A stretch of 35,786 bases of DNA, taken from NCBI GenBank assembly GCA_017399025.1, contig JAFQEK010000091.1:1-35786 (forward strand). Direction: 5' to 3'. Each line of letters begins with the position of its first letter. The first letter of the stretch is position 1. The stretch is from Clostridia bacterium (GTDB lineage: Bacteria > Bacillota > Clostridia > Oscillospirales > CAG-272). This document shows, piece after piece, positions 1-9,165 of this stretch. The notes under the pieces are model-generated. The model did no database searches. It saw only the letters and a program-made list of their open reading frames with translations, and was not told where the DNA came from. Position numbers and translations under genes: made by a program.

Positions 1-1
1 G

Positions 2-112
2 AGTGGATTTTCCATCAAAAAAGAAAAAATGCCTCAAATTTCTGCAACTCCGTTGTATGATATGCTCGAAAGTTTTATCGTTAAACACAAAAAAATCGAA
101 ATTTTATTGTAA
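2..112 (+). CDS. 3' end of an unidentified gene (partial)
   Basis: A frame is open from the left window edge for 36 codons and closes with TAA at 110-112. The visible C-terminal tail is lysine- and isoleucine-rich and contains no motif I recognise. It would be convergent with the purine operon, whose terminator hairpin lies at 230-256. The tail is short and could be chance, so both the gene and its function are uncertain. The stretch 113-229 shows nothing else. Confidence 0.3.
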   Translation, partial: SGFSIKKEKMPQISATPLYDMLESFIVKHKKIEILL

Positions 113-229
113 ATATCTTAGAATGGTGTAACTTGCAGTTAGTTCCATAATGAACAAAGTCGAATCTGATCTTTTTTTGATAAACATTGACTGAATTCAA
201 TACACCAAAAACCATGATATAAGCGCAAA

Positions 230-256
230 GAGGACAGAGCTAAAAACTCTGTCCTC
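230..256 (-). terminator. Hairpin terminator of the purine operon
   Basis: A perfect 10-bp inverted repeat (GAGGACAGAG / CTCTGTCCTC) with a 7-nt loop lies just past the purL stop codon. Read on the minus strand it is followed by only a short T run. The opposite side is A/T-rich, so it may also serve the converging partial gene on the plus strand. Confidence 0.7.
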
Positions 257-267
257 AAAATTATATC

Positions 268-3200
268 TTATTTAAAGAATTTAACTGCACCGCGGAACAT
301 ACCGATATCGTAGTTACCTTCCACGTTGCGGTAAAGACCGCTGCCGATACGTTCGGAGTGACCCATCTTACCGAATACACGGCCGTCGGGAGAAGTAATA
401 CCTTCGATTGCCATTGCGGAACCGTTGGGATTGAAGTGTACGTCATAAGTGGGATTGCCGTTCATATCCACGTACTGTGTTGCGATCTGACCGTTGGCAG
501 CAAGCTCGGCAATGAGTTCATCGGAAGCAAGGAAGCGTCCTTCGCCGTGGGAGATCGGAACGGTAATGATATCGCCAACGTTTACCTCGGAGAGCCAAGG
601 AGAATTGTTGGTACAGATTCTTGTGCGAACCAATCTGGACTGGTGGCGGGAAATGGTGTTATAAGTCAAGGTCGGGCAATTTTCATCGGTATCAATGATC
701 TTACCGTAAGGAACAAGACCAAGCTTGATGAGTGCCTGGAAGCCGTTACAGATACCTGCCATCAAGCCGCCCTTTTCATCGAGAAGCTTCATGGTTGCAT
801 CCTTTACGGTCGCATTACGGAAGAATGCGGTAATGAATTTACCGGAACCGTCGGGTTCGTCACCGCCGGAGAAGCCGCCGGGAACAAAGATGATCTGAGA
901 ATCCGCAATCTTCTTAGCAAAGTTTTCTGCAGAAGCGGAAATGCCTGCCGCACTCAGGTTATTGATAACGAAGATTTCGGGATCTGCGCCTGCATCGGCA
1001 AATGCTTTTGCCGTATCGTATTCACAGTTTGTACCGGGGAATACGGGAATCAGAACATGAGGTTTTGCAACCTTGATTGCAGGAGCTTTTGCCTTGCAGC
1101 CTTCGGTATAAGCATAAGTCGGAATTTCACCCTTCTTGGTGGGAATGTTGCAGGAATAAACGGATTCGAGCTTGTTTTCGTAAACCGCAAGAAGATCTGC
1201 AACGGAAACCGTCTTACCGTTATAAGCAATTTCCGCTTTTTCGGTCGTAGCACCAAGAACGGTGCCGATGGCTTCATCACAGGTAAGCTCGATAATGAAG
1301 GAACCGTATGCATAACCGAAGATATCCTTCATGGAAACCGCACTGTCATATGCGAAACCGATATCGTTACCGAAGCTCATCTTCATGATTGCTTCCGCAA
1401 CACCGCCGAAGGTAGGAGTGTAAACAGCAACGGCTTTGCCGCTTCTCATGAGATTGGTAACAACGTCAAAGTTTGCCATAAGGCTTGCGGGAACGGGAAG
1501 TCCGTTTGCATCGTATTCGGGTTTCAGAATCACAACCTTATGACCTGCACCTTTAAATTCGCCGGAGGTGATGGTGTTTGTCTTTTCTGTGGTAACAGCA
1601 AAGGAAACGAGTGTCGGAGGAACGTCGATATTTTCAAAAGAACCGCTCATGGAGTCTTTACCGCCGATTGCGGCAATACCGAGATCCATCTGCGCTTTGA
1701 ATGCACCAAGGAGTGCCGCCATGGGCTTGCCCCAACGCTTACCGTCACGCAAAGGCTTTTCGAAATATTCCTGGAATGTCAGATATACGTCTTCGAATTT
1801 TGCGCCTGTTGCGATCAGTTTGGAAACGGATTCCACAACCGCAAGATATGCGCTGTGGTAGGGACTCTTTTCCGCGATCATCGGGTTATAACCCCAAGCC
1901 ATCAAAGAGCAATCGTCCGTATGGCCCTGTTCAACGGAAATCTTATTTGCCATTGCCTGAATGGGTGTAAGCTGATTCTTACCGCCGAAAGGCATCAGAA
2001 CCGTACCTGCGCCGATGGTAGAGTCGAAACGCTCAGAAAGACCTCTCTTGGAGCAAACGTTGAGATCGCCTGCAAGAGCTTCATATGCCTGAACGAAATC
2101 CTCCCCGATTTCCTTTTCAAAGGACGCGGGCGCCGCAGGAGTGATATCAATGTGCTTTTCAGCACCGTTGGAATTCAAAAATTCACGGGAAATGTTTACG
2201 ATTTCCTTACCGTTCCAAACCATAACGAGTCTGGGATCGGCAGTAACGCGGGCAACGATAGTTGCTTCAAGGTTTTCTTTATCGGCAAGCTCTTTGAAGC
2301 GTTCTGCGTCCTTTGCTTCAACAACAACTGCCATTCTTTCCTGAGATTCGGAAATAGCAAGCTCTGTACCGTCAAGACCTTCATATTTTTTAGGTACTGC
2401 GTTAAGGTCAATGAAAAGACCGTCTGCAAGTTCACCGATCGCAACGGAAACACCGCCTGCACCGAAGTCGTTGCAACGCTTGATCATACGGCAAGCTTCG
2501 TAGCTGCGGAACAAACGCTGAAGTTTTCTTTCTTCGGGAGCATTACCCTTCTGAACTTCTGCACCGCAGCTTTCAAGGGATTCGAGATTGTGGGATTTGG
2601 AGGAGCCTGTTGCACCGCCGCAGCCGTCACGTCCGGTTCTGCCGCCGAGAAGGATAACAACATCTCCGTCTTCGGGACATTCACGGCGTACGTTCTTTTC
2701 GGGAGCCGCACCGACAACCGCGCCGATTTCCATGTGCTTTGCCATATAACCGTCATGGTAAAGCTCGTCAACCTGGCCTGTCGCAAGACCGATCTGGTTA
2801 CCGTAAGAGGAATAACCTGCGGCAGCCGTGGTTACGATCTTACGCTGAGGAAGCTTACCGGGAATGGTTTCGGAAACGGGAACGAGAGGATCGGAACCGC
2901 CTGTGATACGCATAGCCGCATAAACGTAGGAACGGCCGGAAAGCGGATCTCGGATTGCGCCGCCGATACAGGTTGCGGCACCGCCGAACGGTTCGATTTC
3001 CGTGGGATGGTTATGTGTTTCGTTTTTGAAAAGCAGAAGCCAGGGTTCTTTCTTACCGTCAATTTCTACTTCAATCTTAACGGTGCAAGCGTTGATTTCT
3101 TCGGATTCGTCAAGCTTATCCAGTTTGCCCGCTTTTTTGAGCGCTTTACCGGCAAGCGTACCGATATCCATCAGGTTAATGGGTTTGGTTCTGCCAAGCG

Positions 3201-3960
3201 CTTTGCGTGTTGCGATATATTCATCGTAAGCCTCTCTCAGAAGTTCATCTTCAAAGGTTACGCTGTCAATGGTTGTATTGAACGTGGTGTGGCGGCAATG
3301 GTCGGACCAATAGGTATCGATCATTTTGATTTCCGTAATGGTGGGGTTTCTGCCTTCCTTTTTGAAATAATCCTGGCAGAAAGCAATATCGCCTTCGTCC
3401 ATAGCAAGTCCCATTTCACGGATCATGCCTGCAAGACCTTCTTTATCCAGATTGATAAAGCCGTCCAGAACAGCAACTTCCGTGGGAATTTCATATACGG
3501 GCTTCAGGGTTGCGGGAAGTTCCATGGAAGCTTCGCGGCATTCCACAGGGTTGATCACGTATTTTTTGATGCGGATAATATCTTCATCGGAAAGATTGCC
3601 GTAAAGGCGGTAAACCTTTGCGGTACGGACAGTGGGACGTTCACCCTCGGAAATGATCTGGATGCACTGCGCCGCAGAGTCAGCTCTCTGGTCGAACTGA
3701 CCGGGGAGATATTCAACAGCAAATACGTAAGCGGTGTCATTTTCAAGCTCGCTTGTTACGATATCGAGCTGAGGCTCGGAGAAAACGGTCTTTTTGCAGG
3801 ATTCAAAAAGCGCTTCGTCAATGTTTTCCACATCGTAACGGTTCAGAACGCGGATATTTTCAAGAGAAGTGATGCCAAGCAGGCCTCTGATATCGGAAAG
3901 CGCCGATTTTGCTTCGCTGGCAAGCTCTGTTTTCTTCTCAACATAAACTCTGTAAACCAT
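268..3960 (-). CDS. purL: Phosphoribosylformylglycinamidine synthase (single-chain PurL)
   Basis: This enzyme converts FGAR, glutamine and ATP to FGAM, the fourth step of de novo purine synthesis in the cytoplasm. At 1230 aa it is the long one-chain form typical of many Clostridia, not the PurS/PurQ/PurL set. The N-terminal part carries the linker and AIR-synthase-like ATP-binding regions (a DTYWSDHCRHTTF motif around residue 220, then NETHNHPTE). The C-terminal part from about residue 1000 is a class I glutamine amidotransferase with the nucleophile Cys1071 in GICNGFQ, an SHGEGRF histidine near 1138 and a late GHSER histidine near 1201. Both active sites look intact. The ATG at 3960 has an AAAGGA ribosome binding site about 11 nt upstream. 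It is the last gene of the operon and follows purD by about 50 bp. Confidence 0.97.
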   Translation of the reverse strand: MVYRVYVEKKTELASEAKSALSDIRGLLGITSLENIRVLNRYDVENIDEALFESCKKTVFSEPQLDIVTSELENDTAYVFAVEYLPGQFDQRADSAAQCIQIISEGERPTVRTAKVYRLYGNLSDEDIIRIKKYVINPVECREASMELPATLKPVYEIPTEVAVLDGFINLDKEGLAGMIREMGLAMDEGDIAFCQDYFKKEGRNPTITEIKMIDTYWSDHCRHTTFNTTIDSVTFEDELLREAYDEYIATRKALGRTKPINLMDIGTLAGKALKKAGKLDKLDESEEINACTVKIEVEIDGKKEPWLLLFKNETHNHPTEIEPFGGAATCIGGAIRDPLSGRSYVYAAMRITGGSDPLVPVSETIPGKLPQRKIVTTAAAGYSSYGNQIGLATGQVDELYHDGYMAKHMEIGAVVGAAPEKNVRRECPEDGDVVILLGGRTGRDGCGGATGSSKSHNLESLESCGAEVQKGNAPEERKLQRLFRSYEACRMIKRCNDFGAGGVSVAIGELADGLFIDLNAVPKKYEGLDGTELAISESQERMAVVVEAKDAERFKELADKENLEATIVARVTADPRLVMVWNGKEIVNISREFLNSNGAEKHIDITPAAPASFEKEIGEDFVQAYEALAGDLNVCSKRGLSERFDSTIGAGTVLMPFGGKNQLTPIQAMANKISVEQGHTDDCSLMAWGYNPMIAEKSPYHSAYLAVVESVSKLIATGAKFEDVYLTFQEYFEKPLRDGKRWGKPMAALLGAFKAQMDLGIAAIGGKDSMSGSFENIDVPPTLVSFAVTTEKTNTITSGEFKGAGHKVVILKPEYDANGLPVPASLMANFDVVTNLMRSGKAVAVYTPTFGGVAEAIMKMSFGNDIGFAYDSAVSMKDIFGYAYGSFIIELTCDEAIGTVLGATTEKAEIAYNGKTVSVADLLAVYENKLESVYSCNIPTKKGEIPTYAYTEGCKAKAPAIKVAKPHVLIPVFPGTNCEYDTAKAFADAGADPEIFVINNLSAAGISASAENFAKKIADSQIIFVPGGFSGGDEPDGSGKFITAFFRNATVKDATMKLLDEKGGLMAGICNGFQALIKLGLVPYGKIIDTDENCPTLTYNTISRHQSRLVRTRICTNNSPWLSEVNVGDIITVPISHGEGRFLASDELIAELAANGQIATQYVDMNGNPTYDVHFNPNGSAMAIEGITSPDGRVFGKMGHSERIGSGLYRNVEGNYDIGMFRGAVKFFK

Positions 3961-4010
3961 TGTGAATACATTCCTTTCGTGAAAGTATTTTGATTATCAT
4001 GGATTGGGGA

Positions 4011-5279
4011 TCATTTCAAAGCCGCAAGTGCTCTTGCGCCGATATCATGACGGTAGAAGCCGTTTGCAAAATCAACGGTTTCCGTTTTTGCATAAGCTGC
4101 TTTGACAGCCTCCTGCAAGGTATCTGCCACAGAAACAACACCGAGCACGCGTCCGCCTGCGCTTACAAGACCGTTTTCCGTCTTTTTCGCACCGGCAACG
4201 TAAATGAAGCCGTTTTCATCGTCTGCGGGAAGTGTCATGGGACATCCGCTTTCGTACTTCACGGGGTAACCCTTGGAAGCAACGATAACACAGCAAGCCG
4301 CTTTATTGCTGAATTTTACGGGAACCTCGGAAAGTGTTCCGTTCGCGGTCGCCATCATAACGGTAAGGAGGTCCGTTTCCAGAAGAGGAAGAACCACCTG
4401 TGTTTCGGGATCGCCGAAACGGCAGTTATATTCAATCACACGGGGTCCCTTGGGTGTCAGCATAAGACCGAAATACAGGCAACCCTTGAAGGTTCTGCCT
4501 TCCGCGTTCATCGCGTTGATGGTCGGAAGGAAAATGGTATCCATGCAAAGCTTTGCAACATCTTCGGTATAATACGGATTGGGGGCAATTGTACCCATAC
4601 CACCCGTATTCAGACCGGTATCGTTATCTCCTGCGCGTTTGTGGTCCATGGAAGAAATCATCGGAACCACAACGTTGCCGTCCGTAAAGGAAAGAACGGA
4701 AACTTCGGGACCCGTAAGAAATTCTTCAATGACGACACGGCTTCCGGAAGCACCGAAAATCTTATCTTCCATCATGGAACGAACCGCATCCATGGCTTCT
4801 TCTCTGGTCTGTGCAATGATAACGCCCTTGCCGAGAGCAAGACCGTCTGCTTTGATAACCGTGGGGATGGGCGCAGTTTCCAGATAAGCAAGCGCCTTTT
4901 CCATATTATCGAAAACTTCATAGGAAGCGGTGGGAATGCCGTATTTTTTCATCAGATTTTTAGAAAAGACCTTACTGCCTTCAATGATTGCCGCATTTGC
5001 ACGGGGACCGAATGCGGGAATACCAATTTCTTCTAATGCATCCACAGCGCCGAGCACCAGCGGATCATCGGGTGCCACAACGGCAAAATCAATTGCATTT
5101 TCCTTTGCGAAAGCAGTAATAGCCGCAATATCCTTTGCGCCGATGCCCGTACAAACGGCATCGTCTGCCATACCGCCGTTTCCGGGAAGCGCATAGATCA
5201 CTTCAACGGCAGGATTTTCTTTCAGTTTTTTGATAATCGCGTGTTCGCGGCCGCCGCCGCCGACTACCATCAATTTCAT
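4011..5279 (-). CDS. purD: Phosphoribosylamine-glycine ligase
   Basis: GAR synthetase joins phosphoribosylamine and glycine with ATP, the second step of purine synthesis. The 422-aa length is normal for the family. The N-terminus shows the characteristic VVGGGGREHAI loop. An ATP-grasp core follows, with IKADGLALGKGV near residues 140-155, TGPEVSVLSFTDG, a NTGGMGTIAPNP stretch near 230, and an EYNCRFGDPETQ metal-binding segment near 290. It sits between the AICAR transformylase and purL in the operon. The preceding 131-bp gap holds a strong GC hairpin that is not a terminator. Confidence 0.97.
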   Translation of the reverse strand: MKLMVVGGGGREHAIIKKLKENPAVEVIYALPGNGGMADDAVCTGIGAKDIAAITAFAKENAIDFAVVAPDDPLVLGAVDALEEIGIPAFGPRANAAIIEGSKVFSKNLMKKYGIPTASYEVFDNMEKALAYLETAPIPTVIKADGLALGKGVIIAQTREEAMDAVRSMMEDKIFGASGSRVVIEEFLTGPEVSVLSFTDGNVVVPMISSMDHKRAGDNDTGLNTGGMGTIAPNPYYTEDVAKLCMDTIFLPTINAMNAEGRTFKGCLYFGLMLTPKGPRVIEYNCRFGDPETQVVLPLLETDLLTVMMATANGTLSEVPVKFSNKAACCVIVASKGYPVKYESGCPMTLPADDENGFIYVAGAKKTENGLVSAGGRVLGVVSVADTLQEAVKAAYAKTETVDFANGFYRHDIGARALAALK

Positions 5280-5332
5280 AATGTTATATTTCCTTTCCCT
5301 CTATGGAATAAATTTATCTTGTAAAGCACAAC

Positions 5333-5355
5333 CGCCGGCAATATTTCAGCCGGCG
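5333..5355 (-). promoter_or_regulatory. Intercistronic GC-rich hairpin between purH and purD
   Basis: A perfect 7-bp inverted repeat (CGCCGGC / GCCGGCG) with a 9-nt loop lies in the 131-bp purH-purD gap. No T run follows it on either strand, so it is not a usual intrinsic terminator. Possible roles are an mRNA processing or stability element separating purD-purL from the upstream genes, or a remnant of an inserted repeat. The function is inferred only from position. Confidence 0.45.
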
Positions 5356-5410
5356 AATATGCCCTGTATGGGAATCTCCGCTCGTTCAGCCAATCGGGCA
5401 TCCCGAATCA

Positions 5411-6595
5411 TTAGTGGTGGGACAAACGCATACCTGTGAACGCCATAGCAATGCCGTATTTATTGCAGCAGTCGATCACAAGGTCGTCGCGAACAGAACC
5501 GCCGGGTTCCGCGATATAGGAAACACCGCTCTTCTTCGCGCGTTCAATGTTATCGGAGAAGGGGAAGAAGGCATCGGAACCGAGAGCCACACCGGTAATG
5601 GTTGCAAGATAAGCATCCGCTTCTTCTTTGGTCAACGGTTCGGGACGGGTGGTGAAATATTTCTGCCAGATACCGTCAGCGCAAACATCTTCTTCATTCT
5701 TATTGATATAGCCATCGATGATATTATCACGGTCTGCTCTGCCAAGGGTGGGGATAAAGGGAAGGTTCAATACCTTTTCATGCTGGCGGAGCTGCCATGT
5801 GTCAGCCTTCGTACCTGCAAGTCTTGTGCAGTGGATTCTGGACTGCTGACCTGCGCCTACACCGATTGCCTGACCGTCAACGGCATAGCAAACGGAGTTG
5901 GACTGTGTATATTTGAGGGTAATCAGTGCGATGATCAGGTCGATCTTTGCGCTTTCGGGAATTTCTTTATTTTCCGTTACAATGTTGGAAAGGAGCGCTT
6001 CGTTGATTTCAAAGTTGTTTCTGCCCTGCTCAAACGTGATACCGTAAACCTGCTTGGTTTCAACGGGAGCGGGAACATAATCGGGATCAATCTTTACAAT
6101 GTTATAAGCACCTTTTTTCTTGGTTTTGAGGATTTCGAGTGCTTCATCGGTATAACCGGGAGCAATAATACCGTCGGAAACCTCACGCTTGATCAGAAGC
6201 GCGGTAGTTTTATCGCAAACGTCGGAAAGAGCGATCCAGTCGCCGAAGGAGGACATTCTGTCAGTACCTCTCGCTCTTGCGTATGCGCATGCAAGAGGAG
6301 AGTCGTCAAGACCTTCCACGTCATCCACAAAGCAAGCTTTTTTGAGCGCCGGAGAAAGCTTTTTGCCGACAGCCGCAGACGTGGGGCTGACGTGCTTGAA
6401 GGAAGTTGCCGCAACCATACCGGTTGCTTCTTTGATTTCTTTTACAAGCTGCCAGGAGTTAAAAGCATCAAGGAAATTGATGTAGCCGGGTTTACCGGAG
6501 AGAATTTCGATGGGAAGCTCGCTTCCGTCCGCCATATAAATTCTGGAAGGCTTCTGATTGGGGTTGCAACCGTATTTAAGCTGAAATTCGTTCAT
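5411..6595 (-). CDS. purH: Stand-alone AICAR transformylase (PurH-type formyltransferase domain)
   Basis: This protein should transfer a formyl group from 10-formyl-THF to AICAR, giving FAICAR. It is 394 aa and corresponds to the AICAR formyltransferase half of PurH. The N-terminal IMP cyclohydrolase domain of the usual roughly 510-aa bifunctional enzyme is missing. The catalytic Lys-His pair is visible as FKHVSPTSAA (K67, H68), and later conserved stretches include QSNSVCYA, GAGQQSRIHCTRLA and GSDAFFPFSDNI. The gene immediately upstream in the operon encodes a PurO-type cyclohydrolase, which should finish the pathway. The start at 6595 is supported by an AAAGGAT site 7-13 nt upstream. Confidence 0.93.
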   Translation of the reverse strand: MNEFQLKYGCNPNQKPSRIYMADGSELPIEILSGKPGYINFLDAFNSWQLVKEIKEATGMVAATSFKHVSPTSAAVGKKLSPALKKACFVDDVEGLDDSPLACAYARARGTDRMSSFGDWIALSDVCDKTTALLIKREVSDGIIAPGYTDEALEILKTKKKGAYNIVKIDPDYVPAPVETKQVYGITFEQGRNNFEINEALLSNIVTENKEIPESAKIDLIIALITLKYTQSNSVCYAVDGQAIGVGAGQQSRIHCTRLAGTKADTWQLRQHEKVLNLPFIPTLGRADRDNIIDGYINKNEEDVCADGIWQKYFTTRPEPLTKEEADAYLATITGVALGSDAFFPFSDNIERAKKSGVSYIAEPGGSVRDDLVIDCCNKYGIAMAFTGMRLSHH

Positions 6596-6619
6596 GGGTT
6601 CAAAATCCTTTCTTACGTC

Positions 6620-7342
6620 TTATTTATTCTTATTGATGATGATTTCGGTGGGTGCCCCGCCGTCAAGCGGAATGACACGTACGAAGAGGGAAACCTTGTT
6701 ATCTTCATTGAGGCTTGTCCATACGATATCCGCAAGCTCCTCCGCTGTGTTGGGAAGAGCAATTTCTTCGGGTTCACCGTAGAAGGAGGGAATGGGGTTA
6801 CCGTCACATTTATAAGTATGGATGAAATGACCGAGACCTGCAAGGGGCTTATAGCTGTAGAAATATCTCTGGCAAGCTTCGGGATTGCCGCCGGTGCTCT
6901 TCAAAATGGACATCTTGTAGGTAAAATCGCCGTCTGCATAGTGAAGAATGCCGGAAATACGGGGAGTGTAGTTGGGATGGTCAGGTTCAAATTCACGGGT
7001 ATGGAGAGATTTTTCAAACGCATAACCGTCTTCGCCGTTTTCTTTGATGTAATCCATAACGGTATCCGTCTGGTCACCGTTGGTAATAACGTCAATGCCT
7101 TCTGTTTCAAGGAAGGGATTGTAAATGATCAGGCTCGGATCGGAAAGCTTGGATTCATCAAAGGCTTTGGTACGCATACCGCCTTCGTAGCGTTCAAAAA
7201 TACGGTTGCGGCTGTTTTCGCTGCGTCCCATGATAAAATAAGCAATCATTGCATTTTTACCGTCTGCACTTTTACCGATGACGATACCTCTGCCGGGGTA
7301 TGTATTGTTCTCCAAAAGAGTTTTCAAATCATATAAAGCCAT
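6620..7342 (-). CDS. purO: IMP cyclohydrolase, PurO family
   Basis: This is likely the enzyme that closes FAICAR to IMP. The 240-aa protein begins MALYDLKTLLENNTYPGRG and contains an AYFIMGRSENSRNRIF segment, a pattern I associate with the archaeal-type PurO/IMP_cyclohyd fold, which is unrelated to PurH. Its place directly upstream of a cyclohydrolase-less AICAR transformylase fits this role. I chose the ATG at 7342 over the in-frame ATG at 7351. The AAGGA ribosome binding site touches the latter but lies about 9 nt from the former. It is 18 bp downstream of purN. The family assignment is from recalled sequence character, not a search. Confidence 0.85.
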   Translation of the reverse strand: MALYDLKTLLENNTYPGRGIVIGKSADGKNAMIAYFIMGRSENSRNRIFERYEGGMRTKAFDESKLSDPSLIIYNPFLETEGIDVITNGDQTDTVMDYIKENGEDGYAFEKSLHTREFEPDHPNYTPRISGILHYADGDFTYKMSILKSTGGNPEACQRYFYSYKPLAGLGHFIHTYKCDGNPIPSFYGEPEEIALPNTAEELADIVWTSLNEDNKVSLFVRVIPLDGGAPTEIIINKNK

Positions 7343-7360
7343 GGTTATCATTCCTTTTCT

Positions 7361-7975
7361 TTATTCGCGTTCACAAAGAATTTGCGCGCTTACTTTTTCT
7401 GCCGCCGCGGGAAGCAGATGCCATTCCGCCTCTTCCATTACGCGTCTTTGCAGAATTTCGGGCGTATCGCCCTCTTTGATCTCAACGGCTCTTTGCAGAA
7501 TAATCTTGCCGCCGTCGGGAATTTCATTGACAAAATGCACCGTTGCGCCCGTCACCTTCACGCCGTACGAAAGAGCGGCTTCGTGAACGCGGAGGCCGTA
7601 AAAGCCTTTTCCGCAAAAGGAAGGAATCAAGGACGGATGCACATTCAGAATACGTTCGGGATATGCAGACGTAAAATCTGCGGAAAGAATGCTCATAAAT
7701 CCGGCAAGAATGATGAGTTCAATACCGTTTTCCGCAAGAACTTCTTTGATTTTTGCTTCAAAAGCTTCTTGCGAACCGTATGCGGCTTTTGTTACCGTCA
7801 CGGAGGGAATATCGGCATTTTTCGCGCGTTCCAAAGCGTATGCACCTTCCTTATTGGAAATGACGAGCGAAATTTTTCCGCTTTTCAGCTCGCCGCGCTT
7901 CTCGGAATCAATCAATGCCTGCAAGTTGGTGCCGCCGCCCGAAACGAGGACGGCAATTTTAACGGGAGCGTTCAT
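7361..7975 (-). CDS. purN: Phosphoribosylglycinamide formyltransferase (PurN)
   Basis: GAR transformylase uses 10-formyl-THF to formylate GAR, the third purine step. The 204-aa length is normal. The N-terminal phosphate-binding loop LVSGGGTNLQA (residues 10-20) is present. The catalytic triad is visible as N111 and H113 in NVHPSLIPSF and D154 in NEIPDGG. The start at 7975 has only a weak purine-rich ribosome binding site. The gap of about 104 bp to purM holds a small hairpin (8024-8045) with no T run. Confidence 0.96.
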   Translation of the reverse strand: MNAPVKIAVLVSGGGTNLQALIDSEKRGELKSGKISLVISNKEGAYALERAKNADIPSVTVTKAAYGSQEAFEAKIKEVLAENGIELIILAGFMSILSADFTSAYPERILNVHPSLIPSFCGKGFYGLRVHEAALSYGVKVTGATVHFVNEIPDGGKIILQRAVEIKEGDTPEILQRRVMEEAEWHLLPAAAEKVSAQILCERE

Positions 7976-8079
7976 AGGTAATTTTCTCTTTTCTCTATAA
8001 TCGGATGAAATCTGCGCCCCGAAGGACTGGACGGGAAAGCAGTCCCTCGGTACGACTTGAAATACATTCGAAATTTATT

Positions 8080-9126
8080 TTAATACAATACAACCTTATC
8101 TTCGGATTCAATAATATCGCCGAGAACGTAAGCATCCTCGCCGTTTTCCTTGAGTACAGCAAGCGCAGTTTCCACATCTTCCTTGGCGACGATCACGCAC
8201 ATGCCAACACCCATATTAAAGGTATTGAACATATCTCTTTCGGGAATGTTACCTGTTTTTGCGATCAGATCAAAAATGGGAAGAACACGGACATCATCTT
8301 TTTTGATCTTTGCGCCGAGACCTTCGGGAATGCTTCTCGGAATATTTTCATAAAAGCCGCCGCCCGTAATATGGGAAATACCTTTTACGGAAACTTTCTG
8401 GAGAAGAGCAAGAATGGATTTTACATAAATTCTGGTAGGAGTGAGCAAGGTTTCGCCGATCGTCTTACCGTTGAGCGCTTCATTTGCAACGTAAAGTTCG
8501 GGATTGTTGTTATCAATGTCAAAAACTTTACGGCAAAGGGAGAAACCGTTGGAATGAATACCTGTGGAAGGAAGCGCAATTACAACGTCGCCTGCTGCCA
8601 TTTTGCTGTTGTCAATAATTTTCTTTTTGTCAACGATACCAACAGCAAAACCCGCAAGGTCATAATCCTCAACAGGCATAAGACCGGGATGTTCTGCCGT
8701 TTCGCCGCCGATCAAAGCCGCGCCGGACTGAACGCAACCCTCTGCAACACCGGAAACAATGGATGCGATTTTTTCGGGAATATTTTTACCGCAAGCAATG
8801 TAGTCGAGGAAGAAGAGCGGTCTTGCACCGCAGCAAATGATATCATTTACGCACATAGCAACGGCATCGATACCGATCGTATCATGCTTGTCCATCAAAA
8901 TTGCAAGCTTGACCTTCGTACCGCAACCGTCCGTACCGGAAACGAGAACGGGTTCTTCCATACCTGCGCAGGGGAGCGCAAAGCAACCGCCGAAACCGCC
9001 GACGTCATCCAGGCAACCTTCATTGCGTGTACGGGCAATATGTGCTTTCATCAATTCAACAGCCTTGTAGCCCGCGGTAATATCAACGCCGGCAGCTGCA
9101 TAGCTTTCGGATTTGGAATTCTGCAT
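8080..9126 (-). CDS. purM: Phosphoribosylformylglycinamidine cyclo-ligase
   Basis: AIR synthetase closes FGAM to AIR with ATP, the fifth purine step. The 348-aa protein has the family's YAAAGVDI start, a [14 protein letters not shown] nucleotide-binding segment near residues 62-75, a [17 protein letters not shown] stretch near 95-110, GGETAEHPG near 138, and [10 protein letters not shown] near 250. All expected landmarks are present. It is the second gene of the operon, 39 bp after purE. An AAGGAGGA ribosome binding site precedes the ATG. Confidence 0.97.
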   Translation of the reverse strand: MQNSKSESYAAAGVDITAGYKAVELMKAHIARTRNEGCLDDVGGFGGCFALPCAGMEEPVLVSGTDGCGTKVKLAILMDKHDTIGIDAVAMCVNDIICCGARPLFFLDYIACGKNIPEKIASIVSGVAEGCVQSGAALIGGETAEHPGLMPVEDYDLAGFAVGIVDKKKIIDNSKMAAGDVVIALPSTGIHSNGFSLCRKVFDIDNNNPELYVANEALNGKTIGETLLTPTRIYVKSILALLQKVSVKGISHITGGGFYENIPRSIPEGLGAKIKKDDVRVLPIFDLIAKTGNIPERDMFNTFNMGVGMCVIVAKEDVETALAVLKENGEDAYVLGDIIESEDKVVLY

Positions 9127-9165
9127 TGTGGGAGTCCTCCTTATTTGATGTGAATTTCAATGATT

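Noticed and set aside
358..3993. A 1211-codon open frame on the plus strand opposite purL
   Set aside because: It is antisense to a clear, full-length purL, is Cys/Asn/Phe-rich without any domain, and has no ribosome binding site. It results from the codon bias of purL.
5414..7336. A 640-codon plus-strand frame across purH and purO
   Set aside because: It spans two real minus-strand genes and their gap and has no family resemblance. It is a shadow frame.
8024..8045. GGACTG/CAGTCC hairpin between purM and purN
   Set aside because: It is a short stem with a 10-nt loop and no T run, too weak to call a regulatory element.
8005..9153. A 382-codon plus-strand frame opposite purM
   Set aside because: It is antisense to a gene with all PurM motifs and is low-complexity in character.
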